This document shows, one piece after another, positions 33,710 through 45,136 of a DNA stretch of 64,000 nt; position 1 is the stretch's first letter; each line of letters starts with the position of its first letter. Under the pieces are notes generated by a model. The model had not been told where the DNA came from and did not search any database. It saw only the letters and a list, made by a program, of their open reading frames with translations. This stretch comes from Micropterix aruncella (Eukaryota > Arthropoda > Insecta > Lepidoptera > Micropterigidae). Location: contig OX155952.1 in NCBI GenBank assembly GCA_944548615.1, positions 39,304,350 through 39,368,349 on the forward strand. The letters are read 5' to 3'. The translations under genes and the position numbers were made by a program.

Positions 33710-34829
33710 CATAAGTGAGGAATAGTATGGGTCTCAAGACTTTAATTTCATGTTGTAATATGAAGCAATTTCTCGCACTGTGACTTGGATTTATCAAGAA
33801 TCCGTTCTTCTAAATACTGAATAACTAAAGTCGGTTGATGGACAGTTATTTGGCAAAGTCCGTAGTTTTCCAGATTTGTCGATGAAGTTTCGTCAGTTTC
33901 GCGGACCGTTCTTATAAACAGCTGTCGTATGTCGAAAAACATTAAAGTAGGAAAATAATTGGTCCGATGGATAACGGAACACTTCTCTAATTAGGGCCTA
34001 TTGAACCCTTTTATACCCATGCTATTTTATTATTTTGTGTCTGTAAATCGCAAGAACGTCTAAAACATTACAATATTTTGGTTCCCATTAACCACTAGAA
34101 TGTCAATACCACCAATCGGTAGTTTTTTCTTACGACAATTCGCGGGCAGCCCGATCTCCGTATTTATACAATTATGCAGTTATATGTGGTAAAAGTCGCC
34201 TTCGTAGAATTATTTATTTTATTTATTTATTTATTTATAACGTACAAGAACAAAAAAATACAAGGACATGCATACTGTTGTACATGAGGAATAATTAAGA
34301 ACAAACATTATTATAGCGAAAAACATAGCTCTATGCATATAAATATGCTAGCATATCCGAATGAGGCGAAATCGCACAACCAACTAGACCTAGAAGGTCT
34401 GTCTCTGGCTGTGCTGTGTTATACCAACTGTATTTTTGTAACTCGCGAACTGACGAAGGTGATCAATTTTAAATATTTCTAAATCTAACAAATGTGTTGT
34501 TTACACAAATTAAAGTAGAATTTAAAGTAGAAAAAATAAATATATATGTATGCAATTAAGGGCTAAAAATAAAGTAAACTTTACATTATATACAATAAAT
34601 TTAAGTGGAAAATAAGTAATAATATATACAAATATATGAATAAACACTACATTCTAATATATATGTTTAAGAAAATGATATGTAATATTGCACAATAAGC
34701 CACTATTATAAGTGAATGCATTCACTAAAACCTCTCACAAACAAATTTTCCATGGTTGAAAACATGACGTCGTGGGTGTTATTCCTATAGCTGGCCTTCT
34801 AAGGTTTAATTCTATGCTTCCCAATAATT
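33710..34829. other. AT-rich sequence; possible LINE tail; no gene
   Basis: A 64-codon minus-strand frame at 33,748-33,942 is not recognised. A (TTTA)n block at 34,208-34,240 followed by an AACGTACAAGAAC word resembles the minus-strand tails at 7.2 and 55.2 kb. Confidence 0.35.
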
Positions 34830-34929
34830 TGAGACAAAATCATAAAAAATAAGGATTACTTGACCAAATTTTAATTTTCCCTTTCTCTCTGTAAAATTAA
34901 CAACTTTATATTTTTTTAATACGAATATA

Positions 34930-35724
34930 AAACACGTTGTGTTCATAAAGTAAGGAGACTGGATTTTTCACGCCAAGCAGAAGGGGGGAGTTTGCGGGTG
35001 GTACGAGTGGTGAGGGTTGTCCGGTGGAAATCAGTTGGCCTTGAGCCTTTGCAGCGTACGGATCGCTCGTGAAGCAGTTGCGTGTTTGAAAGTGGCGTTA
35101 GGTCTTCAGAATGCAGCGATAGAGCAGCATTCCAGTTAAAGACTTCCAGGCGGGAATCAATGGGTGGCAGAGTCTTTGGCAACCAGTGCCGGATTATCCA
35201 ATAGGCCAAGTAGGCAATGGCCCATGGATCCCACGCCTTTTAGGGTCCTCGCATCAGGGTATCATCACAATAATATATATTTTAAATTGTTTCTAATGAA
35301 TAGACAAAATATTATTGAAATGAAATTCTGAGGAGAAAATATTTAATAAACTATTTGTTTGTGCGTATTTTGTTTATATGCGCGTCTTTGCTACACGACA
35401 TAAGCGTTATCAAAAATCTTTAACGGCCTACTTTGCTGCTGCGATCGTGTTTGGTTTATATATACATCTATTCTACACTATGTATATTGTCGTCAGAATG
35501 TTTGACAGTCCAAACGGTGCCCCGAATAGCGCAAAGAGCGCCCCAAGATTTAGATGACTTAAGGGCCTCTACATGGGTTAATCCGGCACGGTTGGCAACA
35601 TTGTATTAATGCAGCAGGAGGCTATTTTTAAGAAAGTTAAGTGCCTAACATTCCCTTCAAATAAATTAATAACCTAGTCTTTTTTATGGAATTTTATAGT
35701 CTCATTATTTCTGGACAGACCTTG
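34930..35724 (+). mobile_element. mariner remnant, itself carrying a hAT MITE
   Basis: Ends are inverted: TGTTCATAAAGTAAGGAGACTG (left, from 34,940, read with one substitution tolerance) and the inverse of CTGTCCAGAAATAATGAGACTA (right, to 35,720). TA flanks both sides (34,928 and 35,725). Near the right end the plus strand encodes VKDFQAGINGWQSLWQHCIN and AAGGYF, the mariner transposase C-terminus, once the hAT MITE and one copy of its 8-bp duplication are ignored. The rest of the transposase is lost. Confidence 0.75.
35184..35591. mobile_element. hAT MITE, 408 bp, with perfect 8-bp TSD
   Basis: Begins CAGTGCCGGATTA and ends with the inverse of CCGTGCCGGATTA. TTGGCAAC is duplicated exactly at 35,176-35,183 and 35,592-35,599. 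CAGTG-type ends and 8-bp duplications define hAT elements. The interior is AT-rich and non-coding. Confidence 0.92.
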
Positions 35725-36109
35725 TAGTTTTTTCGATATTTTTGAATGAATATTTTCTGAGTAATGTGTTTAGTAAAAATGTCAGAATCGGGCCTCAGAA
35801 ATTGCGACAAGTAGGTACGATACTGTTACCTACATCCTTTTACCTACAAGCTTACGTACCTACGTGAAAGCTTTTGGAAAGGCAGAAGCAAATGGTATGT
35901 GTATCGTGGGGCTTGATGGGTAGATACTCGTATAATGCAGACCAATGATAGGCAAGGCCAGGGGCATATTCTTAAGAAATGCTGCATGGCTCTCAGCAAT
36001 AATAAGATAGCATATAGACATTTTTAGAAACCAATATATAAATACAAACGGAGCTGCCATGGAATTCACCGACCGGAGTCGGGCCCATCATAATACTATT
36101 TTTTACACT

Positions 36110-37160
36110 TCTGGGGGGTGAGCAGTGGATTCCGGACTTACGAACCGGCTGTGGTAGGTTTAGGACAGCTGTCTTGCCACATGTGAGCGTTCACCTTGCC
36201 ACCCATTCACTCCCCCTTCGAAGGCATAGAATTTGAGATGCGCAAATCGCAGTTTTAGATAATTTTTCTAAGAGTTGATTATTTTTCTGGAAAGGCCAAG
36301 ATCTTTAAAGAGGTGAAATAGAGATTTAGCTGGCAGGCCACGAGCGCCAACTTCCACCGCGTGAAGGTGAACAGTGAAGCCGTTCCGGGTTACGGCATTT
36401 GCAAGATCATGGTATTTATTTCATTTGTACTCGTGGTCTTTTGGGATATTTGATTCCCATGGAACAGTTAATTCTACAATAAGAGCCACCTTCCGAGATA
36501 GAGAGTAAAGAGTTATATCTGGACGGAGGGCTGTGCATCCGAGACTTTCAGCCTTCAGGGAATTTATACTGCTTAGAGACCGAATCAACCTCCAGAATCC
36601 AATCTGTAGCTTTCTCGATTATTGAGAAAGGTTTTGTAGTTAAATGTTTTTTGCCTTTAGAGCCATCCCGCACAAACTGTATTGGGGGTTTGGAGGATAC
36701 TGTCAAATCCTTGTTGGCACGAGCCACTGAGAGACTAATTACCTCGCGAATAACAGCGAGAACTTTGTCATGGCGGTAAGTGTACCGTCCTTGATCTAAG
36801 GCCATCTTGCAGCCAGCTAGAATGTGTCTAGCTGTGCAAGGGGTATTGCTACAGAGGGGACAAGAACTATCCTCGGCAAAGCTCCAACGAGCGAGGTTAC
36901 TGGGGTCTGGAAGTGTATGCTGAAAGGCATTCAAATAAAATTTCAGCATCTCTGGCGTCCAGTCATAGAGCATTACCTTCAAGTGCATTGGAGGCGGAAT
37001 GCAAAAGTCCCCAATTGTTGTCCAATCATTCTGGCATTGAAGGCCAATTTCATGAGCCATACTGTTGCTGTCGTAATCTCCCCGCAAAAGAGACTTCTTC
37101 AAGTCCACGTCGCTCGTGGTTGTACTGCCATACCCCAGACCAGTGCCATTCTGGCTGATT
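36110..37160 (-). pseudogene. R2-like LINE C-terminus: CCHC zinc knuckle plus PD-type endonuclease
   Basis: The first frame (37,140-36,548) covers the end of the RT region and a zinc knuckle CPLCSNTPCTARHILAGC (C-x2-C-x8-H-x4-C), followed by GRYTYRHDKVL. A frameshift near 36,545 leads into LGCTALRPDITLYSLSRKVA and LIVELTVPWE, then KYHDLANAV and a final block ARGLPAKSLFHLFKDLGL. R2/R4/NeSL-type LINEs end with exactly this order: CCHC motif, then a restriction-like endonuclease with a PD...(D/E) core. Here the core would be RPD and the E of ELTV; the usual lysine is not obvious. A TGA at 36,421-36,423 interrupts the nuclease. The family otherwise targets specific sites, but nothing around shows rDNA. 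Confidence 0.72.
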
Positions 37161-37490
37161 CCAGTAAGGAACGATATTTTGACCAAATTTTCATTTTCCC
37201 TTTCACTTGTAAAATTAACAAATTTGTTATGTCTTTACAACGAATATAATTTATATAGTTTATAGTACAATAGTTTCTTTGACATGTTAGAATTAATGTT
37301 TTCTGTGTAAATGAAGATTTAAGTAAAAATGGCAGAAACCCCATTGGGCCTCAGCCCTGAAAACCCCTGGGCGCGACATGTAGGTACGATACTGTTACCT
37401 ACATTCTACATACCTACGTGCGCATGCGTCTGGAAAAGCAGAGGCAAATGGTATGTGTATCGCGGGGCTTGATGGATAGACACCGGCTGC
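37160..37490 (+). repeat. Interspersed repeat, copy 2 (uninterrupted)
   Basis: Empty-site counterpart of 34,830-35,960. Together the two copies flank the R2-like fragment as direct repeats. Confidence 0.8.
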
Positions 37491-37720
37491 GAGACGCTCT
37501 CGGCCGGCCATTTTCCCTTTCATGTGTGTGAGTGTGTCGGGCGGCCGGGCGATGCGCGCGCGCCGGCGGCCATCTTGGACGCGTGCCAAAATGGCGGCGG
37601 TGGCTGGCTTGGAAGCGCGCCAAGGCGCCGTGGAAAAAAACGCGCAAACGACGACCGTCGCGTACCTAGGAAATGCGTCACGGGGGCTCGGGATATCGTT
37701 CGCTACTCTCTGCATTATCC
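37491..37720. other. CpG-dense GC-rich block
   Basis: Words such as GGCCGGCCATTTTCCC, GGCCATCTTGGACGCG and AAAATGGCGGCG give the look of a promoter CpG block (several ATGG/CCAT words resembling YY1-like sites). Frames of 106-119 codons are compositional. No gene follows downstream. Confidence 0.35.
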
Positions 37721-37914
37721 GTAAGAAATCATTTCTGCAGCGAAGTTTTTTATTCGACCTACAATTGCGCCGGATTTCTAACGCGATTTATGTATCATGC
37801 AAGCTAGTGATTTTTTTCGGTAGGTACATACTGATTTTCCTAGTCACCAAACGTCGACAGGATTATTCAGTGAGATTCTAAATAGCGGACATGTATTTTG
37901 TATGGGGGTTTTCC

Positions 37915-38485
37915 GGTGGGTTAAGCTGGAAAATGCTTTTAAGGCCAACGCCTTACGGCGAGGCACCGGGAAAGGTACCCAGCGGCCAGCATCACTCCCT
38001 GACTACCAGTTTTGGAAAGATATCTCCGTCTGGAATTAACCATTAAGATACCTCCAACCCACGGCTGGTTACAGGTTTGAAGTAGCTTGCGTGATCCCCT
38101 CCCTAAAGAAGCGGTGATCGGTGTATACCGAATCTATCGCGGAACACGGTATCCTTTGCCTGGCTTTCAGCCGGTATCGGGTAGCCGAATGGTCGTTTCG
38201 AGAGCGGTTGCCACTAGGTAAATAACCGCTCCCGCTCTATAGGAAACGATACTGTTTCCAGAACCCCCCGGCTGTCAGTCGGAATGCACAATCGATTGGC
38301 TGAAGCCGCACGGTGCGCAAATTTTCCAGGAGCACGCAAAGGTTGACTCCTAAGGGAAACTGGCCCGATGGCCAGAGTCCTACCTGGGCTTGCACTTCTG
38401 TTTGGAGGCCGCCGAATAGATGTCGACCCGAGAGTTCGGCCGACCCTAAACGCATGGGTCTTAGTGACCTAACTGCCCATTAAGT
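37915..38485 (+). repeat. GC-rich repeat family, plus-strand copy
   Basis: Follows the family from GGCCAACGCCTTACGGCGAG through ACCGAATCTATCGCGG, ACCGCTCCCGCTCTATAGG, GCACAATCGATTGGCT and GGGAAACTGGCCCGATGG to CTAACTGCCCATTAAGTTCC. It lacks the first ~120 bp of the 10.26-kb copy. Confidence 0.85.
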
Positions 38486-38489
38486 TCCA

Positions 38490-39180
38490 AAAGATGTGCC
38501 CAAAAATATGAAAGCTGGTATTTTAAATATTTCGATATATTACTTTCTTGCTGTTATTTTAGGGAGCTAAGATACTCCATTGATCGCGCCACCCTCGAAT
38601 TGTCTATTATACCTTAGGGGAGTAGATATTTACATACAATATTGTCGGTTGGGGTGGTTGCGCTCGATCTATTATTAATACTCTGTATGTAGCTCAAAAG
38701 TGTATTATTCAGGTCGCTCTTAGTAAAGGTAATAAATTATTAATGGAGCTAATATTTTTACAGTTTAATACGTACATAAGAGTATATAATAATATGCATT
38801 TTTCTAACACAAAAGAGCTATACATAGAGATTATATTATGTCACTTATATTCACAAACATGCTCATTTACAAAAAGTTCTGTTAACAACATTGTTTAAGT
38901 CCATCTCATGTATACAACTTTTGGTCAACATCACTTTCTATTACTTGCCCCTTGGATGAACCAGCATAATGTAGGCATATAATAATTATTTAAGACGCAC
39001 GTATATTATACGTATATATTTATATCCAATTATTACATGTATGTTATGTACTAATATCGTAGGTATTTCACATTTTCATTTTAATTTAGTATTAAGTTGG
39101 TCTAATCAGTATTTTATGAAAACCCAGTGGAAATTTTGTAGAAATTTAGTAGATACATTTATTGTAAACTGTTGTTTTTT
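38490..39180. other. AT-rich sequence without gene
   Basis: No repeat or coding signature beyond short A/T runs. Confidence 0.4.
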
Positions 39181-39184
39181 TTCA

Positions 39185-39885
39185 GAGAATCAGAAAGAAG
39201 AGGCATCTAAACAATGCAGCTAGACAATGTCCAAAATGCAAGATCACTCAGAAAAAACTCATGCTGATGGACTGGTCGTCGTGTCGGTGTCGGTGTTATA
39301 CATTACAGTTAACACAAACACCGACCTTATTTTACAAAGAGGGGTATTATCATTTCAAAATGTTCAGGGGGCAAAAACGTATTTTTACTGTAGATGAAAA
39401 TGGTTTTCTCTTACGAAACGACTACATACAATGATAATTTTACAATGAAGATAAACAACTATTCGGTTTTCTTAAAAATCAAATTACATTTTTTCGGTTA
39501 CGCCTATTTGTAAGTTTTTTTTCTATTTGCGCCCAATTTAAAAATACAGATTTGTCTGTACAGACCTCACATTCAGATATGCCACTTTGTCAAATAGTGA
39601 AGTGAGCATTTCTTTATACTATAGAACCATAACCCACGTTTTTTTTTCAACATACGCCTGTTTGTGAGATAAACAACGATGTACTTTAAAGACCTGCAAG
39701 CAATGATAAGGAAGTTCATCATTAAACAACCGAGCCTGGTCAATCGCTCTTCGCAACTGCTTCTGCACGACAACGCACGGCCACACACTTCACCGAAAAC
39801 AGTCGCAAAATTGGAGGAGTTGAGACTGTAGACTCTTCGTCACCCACCGTAATCAACAGACTTTGGTCCAACAGGCCTCCGATGT
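39185..39885 (+). pseudogene. mariner-type transposase remnant
   Basis: Pieces in order: HLNNAARQCPKCKITQKKLM (39,209-39,270), then after ~0.4 kb of unalignable sequence DLQAMIRKFIIKQPSLVNRS, QLLLHDNARPHTSPKTVAKL, and ETLRHPP-like sequence ending at 39,848. LLHDNARPH holds the second catalytic Asp of the D,D34D transposase. The third motif (normally SPDLAP.D) reads STDFGPTG. Stops are present after EELRL and HPP. No termini were recognised. Confidence 0.82.
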
Positions 39886-39899
39886 TTTTGTAATTTAAA

Positions 39900-41430
39900 A
39901 TTACAACAATTTATTATGCCATTGATTAAAGTAACAAAAAAATTACAATAATAAGAATGGCGCAATAGAAATAAGACAAATTTTAATATCATAATCCATC
40001 TCCGATCGCTGTTGGGTATTTTAATATGTTCCTGGCTACTTTTTATGACAGATTAAGTTATTGCTATCTTGCTTTATATACCCAAAACTGGACTATTTCC
40101 CCTAGAATGTGTAACGTCCCTTCCGGGATGCAAAAGGTACGGCCGAGTTTTTACTTCACAAGTTTAGGGGCTAAATGTGGTCTGTCCCAGTCCACCATAC
40201 TGAAACAGGTAAACTACAGCACTCCTCTTTTCGGAAAGGGGTTACAACAACATCACAACTTTGCTTTTTTTTTCTTTAATACTGTAACGAAATTATGATT
40301 CGCCATACACGAAAACAATCATAAATCTACTCGTATATTACGCACATTTACGAGTCTGTGGTTTAGACAAAGTGGTATTCAGCGTAGGTACAGTCTGCCA
40401 AAAAAGAGTAGATATTATTTCTTGAAGATTGTGTGTTATTTATCATATTCCGTTGGGTGATTTTTGGTATACAATAAATAAAACTATTCGAAGCGGCGCG
40501 CCCTGCGCTAGGGAAGTTATTTCCAATACCTATAAGCAATGAAAAACAACGCTTTTAGCGTTAGTCGAGATGTAAAGCGTCTAACGGCTACGACTGTTTA
40601 AAAACACGTTTATTTCTATATCTTTTTATATGACTTTAAATAAATTTTAAAGATTGGTTACTGTCAGTCGATACATTTTGCTGTTTTTCCTGATTTGTAA
40701 ATTGTCTTGAGGCTATGTCATTCCATATTTACCGTATCACAAAATCTGCGAAGTCACGGAATCTCTACACTGATTTTGTAATTATAACATTTTTTAATAT
40801 TAAAATCGTAAAAAAAACTGGAAACATGTTTTAAAGATTTCAAGTCATTTTTACTATTATAATGAGGATCTAGAAGTACGGTGCGACTCATAATAAATGA
40901 AGGACACGCAAATTCCAACAAATTAAACAAAAAATGTTGTTCCACATTTTCTGTTTAGTATTTAGATTTTCACAAATTGCTAAGAGAATATCTTTGCGTT
41001 CTTACGATATTTTTAAAATGTAGTATTCTTAAAACATTACATCTCGAAAACAAACCGATCAATCAAAAATTGTCCCAAGACTTTGAGACTTTTTCCTAAA
41101 ATAAAACGATGATTTTGTTAAATCAAAAATAACTAATAAAAATAATAATCAACATAAATATCACATATTTTAAATTCTGAATTTCTTGGGGAATAAATTC
41201 TCATCATGTCCCAAGCTGATATGACATTAAACAACAAGTTCGATTCAAAATCATTTTAAAGTATAATTAAGCCCTTTTTTAGTACCATACAGCCAATTAA
41301 TTGAATTAATGAAAAACATACACTATATTGCACGCCTGGCGACGAATATTAAAAAAAATAATAATTATGTCCTACGATATTTTATCAGGTACTCTGATAC
41401 CATAATTTTTACCTTGTTACTAGAGAAATA
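39900..41430. other. AT-rich sequence without gene
   Basis: No coding or repeat signature that I can support. Frames of 60-90 codons here have no family resemblance. Confidence 0.4.
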
Positions 41431-41436
41431 TTTCTG

Positions 41437-42584
41437 TTAAGCTATTGCATAGCTTTTATCGCGGGCCTAGGCCAGCGCGGCGACCGAATAAAGAAATTTC
41501 TTAACGAAAATTAATTATTTTAAACTGATAATTATGTCTAAACGAGTACTGCTTACGATTCGAAAAAAATATATGTTAAACAAGAACATTTTCCTAATAT
41601 TTTAGCTTTGAATAGATTTTGTTTATATTACATAGTGTAATTAATTTGTGAAATTAGGTCTAACCGAACACAAAAACGACTACTACGCAAATACTATCTG
41701 GCGTATTATTATGAAACCTGCACCATTTTAAAGATAATTATATTAACTATCTTTTTATCTACGATTTTTTTCGAATAATCCGGTTTTTTGCTTTATCGAA
41801 TAAAAAATTCGTGCGCGGCGCTCTATCGGAAGACGTTTAAATTATTCCGAATCATTTGCTTTCGCAGCCGCAAATGATTCAGAATAATTTCAACGTTTTC
41901 CGATAGAGCGCGGTTATCTGATATCAGAAAAAAAATACGTGTGGCACTCGGGGACTGCCGCGGTAAAGCTATTGCATAGCATTTTTAACAACGTATGCAA
42001 TATTAATTTTATATTTATTTTATTTTTTCTGATATCAGATAACTGCGCTCTATCGGAAAACGTTGAAATTATTCCGAATCATTTGCGGCTGCGGAAGCAA
42101 ATGATTCGGAATAATTTAAACGTCTTCCAAAAGAGCGCCGCGCACGAATTTTTATTCGATAAAGCAAAAAAAACGGATTATTCGAAAAAAAATCGTAGAT
42201 AAAAAGATAGATAATTAAATTACCTTTAAAATGGTGCAGGTTTCATAATAATACGCCAGATAGTATTTGCGTAGTAGTCGTTTTTGTGTTCGGTTAGACC
42301 TAATTTTACAAATTAATTACACTATGTAATATAAACAAAATCTAAAATATTCAAAGCTAAGAATATTAGGAAAATGTTCTTGTTTAACATATATTTTTTT
42401 TGAATCGTCAGCAGTACTCGTTTAGACGTAATTATCAGTTTAAAATCATTAATTTTCGTTAAGAAATTTCTTCATTCGGTCGCCGCGCTGGCCTAGGCCC
42501 GCGATAAAAGCTATGCAATAGCTTAAAAATAAAATAAATGCTATGCAATAGCATTACCGCGGCAGTCGCCGAGTGCCACACGTA
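41437..42584. repeat. Giant palindrome with interleaved inverted repeats
   Basis: Arms A (41,437-41,935) and A' (42,023-42,526), about 500 bp each, are inverted copies at roughly 95% identity by eye. Outer word: AAGCTATTGCATAGCTTTTA. Each arm contains its own hairpin (AAATTATTCCGAATCATTTG and inverse). The 87-bp loop holds B (41,936-41,985: ACGTGTGGCACTCGGGGACT...), whose inverse B' lies outside the right arm (42,538-42,584). The order is therefore A-B-A'-B'. The 87-codon frame across it is not coding-like. Confidence 0.93.
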
Positions 42585-42666
42585 TTTTTTATTATTATTT
42601 TCTTTGATTTTTAACGTTGCAAATCTTAATACCATGTTGCATAGTATTACCAGTTTTGGGCGTTTT

Positions 42667-42708
42667 CATTGTGATATGTTAGTGGTATTCAACTAACATA
42701 TCACAATG
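42667..42708. repeat. Perfect 17-bp hairpin
   Basis: CATTGTGATATGTTAGT pairs exactly with ACTAACATATCACAATG around an 8-base loop. It lies 80 bp beyond the giant palindrome. Confidence 0.9.
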
Positions 42709-43479
42709 GTCAGAAAGTACTTTCGAGGTTCCATTGCTGCGACCAAATATTAAGGTAATATTTATAAAGACATATTTAAATTGTTGGTGGACGTATGGTG
42801 TATCTATTCACAAATTAGATATGACATAAAATCAAATCGCGCCAAATTAAGACATATTCTCGTATTCTGATGAAGGGCCTTATTGCCGACTACTTACTGC
42901 CGTTACTTCCGAAACTACATTCATAATAACATATATCGAAATCTTGAGATAAGACCAAAATCGCCATGTCACAACTTTTGGAGTAAAGGTCCCATGATAT
43001 TTTCAATTATAAATAACACTATATTAATTCGCACTCTAATATATCCGGTGTTATATGCCAATTATTGGTAAAATATATCCGGTTCACCTAAAGCTATGTG
43101 AAGCACCGAGATTATTATTTTTCAGTAAACGGTGTTGAAGTTTAATTTCTCTTTTTATCTACTATTTTTTGCCAGACTGTAGTTTGGATTAATATTTTGG
43201 AGCCCCTGAAGCCCACCGCGAAAATGTATTTGCTTTGGTTTATCGCGGAATTCTACAAGCTAAGGGGATCCTGATTTATGGCGGTTCAGCTGCCAAGGCA
43301 TGTTTTGTACGGGGTAATTTGGATATTTTTAAAACATCAATGAACCAGAGTCGTCGGCCTGTCTACTCGCACTCCGGTGAACCGATCTTCGTATGTCGGG
43401 ATTGACAACAGTAGAGACCGCGTCACACACGTGGTGATGAGTGAGACATACGATAGCCTCGCTCAGACACTTCGTATAT

Positions 43480-43930
43480 ATCGCCGTGGAAGCATTAGAC
43501 AAAGGCAATAATTGTCTAGGAGTATTCCTTATTTTAACAAAAGTATTTGACACGGTTAGTCATAACAATCTTTTGGAGAAGTTTACGATATAGGTGTTAC
43601 CCCGATCACACTAAAATGGTTTGGGGGTTATTTGTCAGATCGAAAGCAAATAACAAAAAATAGAAGTGTCTAAAGTGATCCTGCGCATCTGATCTATGGT
43701 GCTCCGCAAGGAACTGTTCTTGGTCCTTTATTATTTTTGATACATATAAATGAACTTGAAATCGAAGACTATCGCGGTTGTTTGACATTATAAATAGGAT
43801 AGAAAACGAATTTACCGCGCGGTAAATTCGTTTTCTATCCTATTTATAAATGAACTTGGTAATCAAACTATTGGTGGAGAAGTTGTTACTTTTGCCGATG
43901 ACACCGTTATACTTTTTATAGGATACACTT
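43480..43930 (+). pseudogene. LINE reverse transcriptase fragment split by a palindrome
   Basis: RT blocks in order: KGNNCLGVFLILTKVFDTVS (43,500-43,560), LKWFGGYLSDRKQI, LIYGAPQGTVLGPLLFLIHI, NELEIEDYRGCLTL, then the 62-bp palindrome, then INELGNQTIGGEVVTFADDT with VILF. The catalytic FADD is intact. TAAATGAACTTG occurs on both sides of the palindrome (43,748 and 43,847), so a short target segment is duplicated. At least two frameshifts and one stop are present. Confidence 0.85.
43788..43849. repeat. Perfect 62-bp palindrome, foldback family B termini fused
   Basis: Two 31-bp arms meet with no spacer at CCGC|GCGG. The arm (TTATAAATAGGATAGAAAAC and GAATTTACCGC) equals the outer 31 bp of the family B end at 16,525. 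The interior of the element has been lost so that both termini are joined tip to tip. Confidence 0.93.
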
Positions 43931-43934
43931 GGAA

Positions 43935-45120
43935 ATAAACATTTGAAAAAGCGACTCTGGACCTCCAGAAGGTATAAGTGCTGCACTACTTTCATTCAAT
44001 GCGCTAAAAACAATGTACGTAACATTTATTGCCACCAGTGCGCCTTAATAAAAACAAGAGCATATTCTGAAATTCCACGGGGATTTTCTAAGTAGTTGTG
44101 TTACTCTATAATAAGTATACAATTTTAGATATCTAAGTATCTTTAATGATTGCCGACTACAATGGAGCATAATGGAGTTGTCGACAAAAGTAAGGAAACT
44201 TATGACTACCGTTCGTCTCGCTCATCGCTTTTAAGGCTTTTCAAATGACGTGGACTCTGATACCATCGAAATGACAAGGTTAAAAAATCAGCGGTTAGAG
44301 ATATTTTATAGGCTCATTAATTTTATTTTTTAATAAGACTGCCCATAATTAATCGAAATTAAAAATATATTAATTCATAATTAACAATATCAAGTATTTT
44401 TTTTGTACATTTTAGCCGAACTAGGTTGCCATCTAAGAAATGATATTTCCATATTTATATTTAATATGTCTATGTATTATTATGTGTAGGAATATTAAAT
44501 GTTGTAACCTAAAATCTCGGAAAAAATCCTATCTCGTATATAATATAGAGGAATTGCTAAATGCTAAAATAACACATGCCCATTTATTAAGAAAACTATT
44601 TTTTCGACATTTTCGTAATATAGCAGCGTATTTATATTATACCTAATTGATCACTTTAACCGAATAGTTACTTATCAATTGACGCATTCAATTTTTATCG
44701 TCTCCTGAAAAAAATACATTTGTGGACAAGCGTTATTAAGCATTTAGCCGTTCAGATATAATAAAGAATATATTAATAATAATAATACATTATAGATATG
44801 ATATAATCAAGCACGACGACGTCTAAGTCGCTGTCACAAAATTTCGCATACACAAATACATAATAATAAGTGTTTATCGAAGTGACTCATATCTTGATAA
44901 AAACTCTCTATTTTGTCCTTTCTAATTATTTTTTTCCCTGGTGGTCATTACGAGAAAATTGGCTTCTCTGTACCTTGCCTGCTTCTAGTGCAATATGGAA
45001 CCTAAGTAATATTCCAAGACAACAGAACAAACTTTGAAAGTGCATTTTTTAAAAAAAATAAAACAAGTGTTTCCAACAAATCATTTGTGCTTTATCTATC
45101 AAAACTACTCATAGCATAAA
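43935..45120. other. AT-rich sequence without gene
   Basis: Nothing supported. The 68-codon frame at 44,440-44,646 is not recognised. Confidence 0.4.
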
Positions 45121-45136
45121 TAATTTTTTTTTCCAG

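Larger units (their letters stand above)
34830..35960 (+). repeat. Interspersed repeat, copy 1, split by a mariner
   Basis: Left part (34,855-34,930: TTGACCAAATTTTAATTTTC, then GTAAAATTAACAA) and right part (35,735-35,935: GTAGGTACGATACTGTTACC, GGCAAATGGTATGTGTATCG-like, GGGGCTTGATGG) match the uninterrupted copy at 37,160-37,490 in the same order and orientation. The interruption is a mariner remnant. Confidence 0.8.

Noticed and set aside
41939..42202. 87-codon frame across the palindrome
   Set aside because: It crosses from the loop into the right arm; no protein similarity and no use outside the repeat.
42667..42708. MicroRNA precursor
   Set aside because: The stem is perfect but only 17 bp, short for a precursor, with no arm asymmetry that would mark a mature product.
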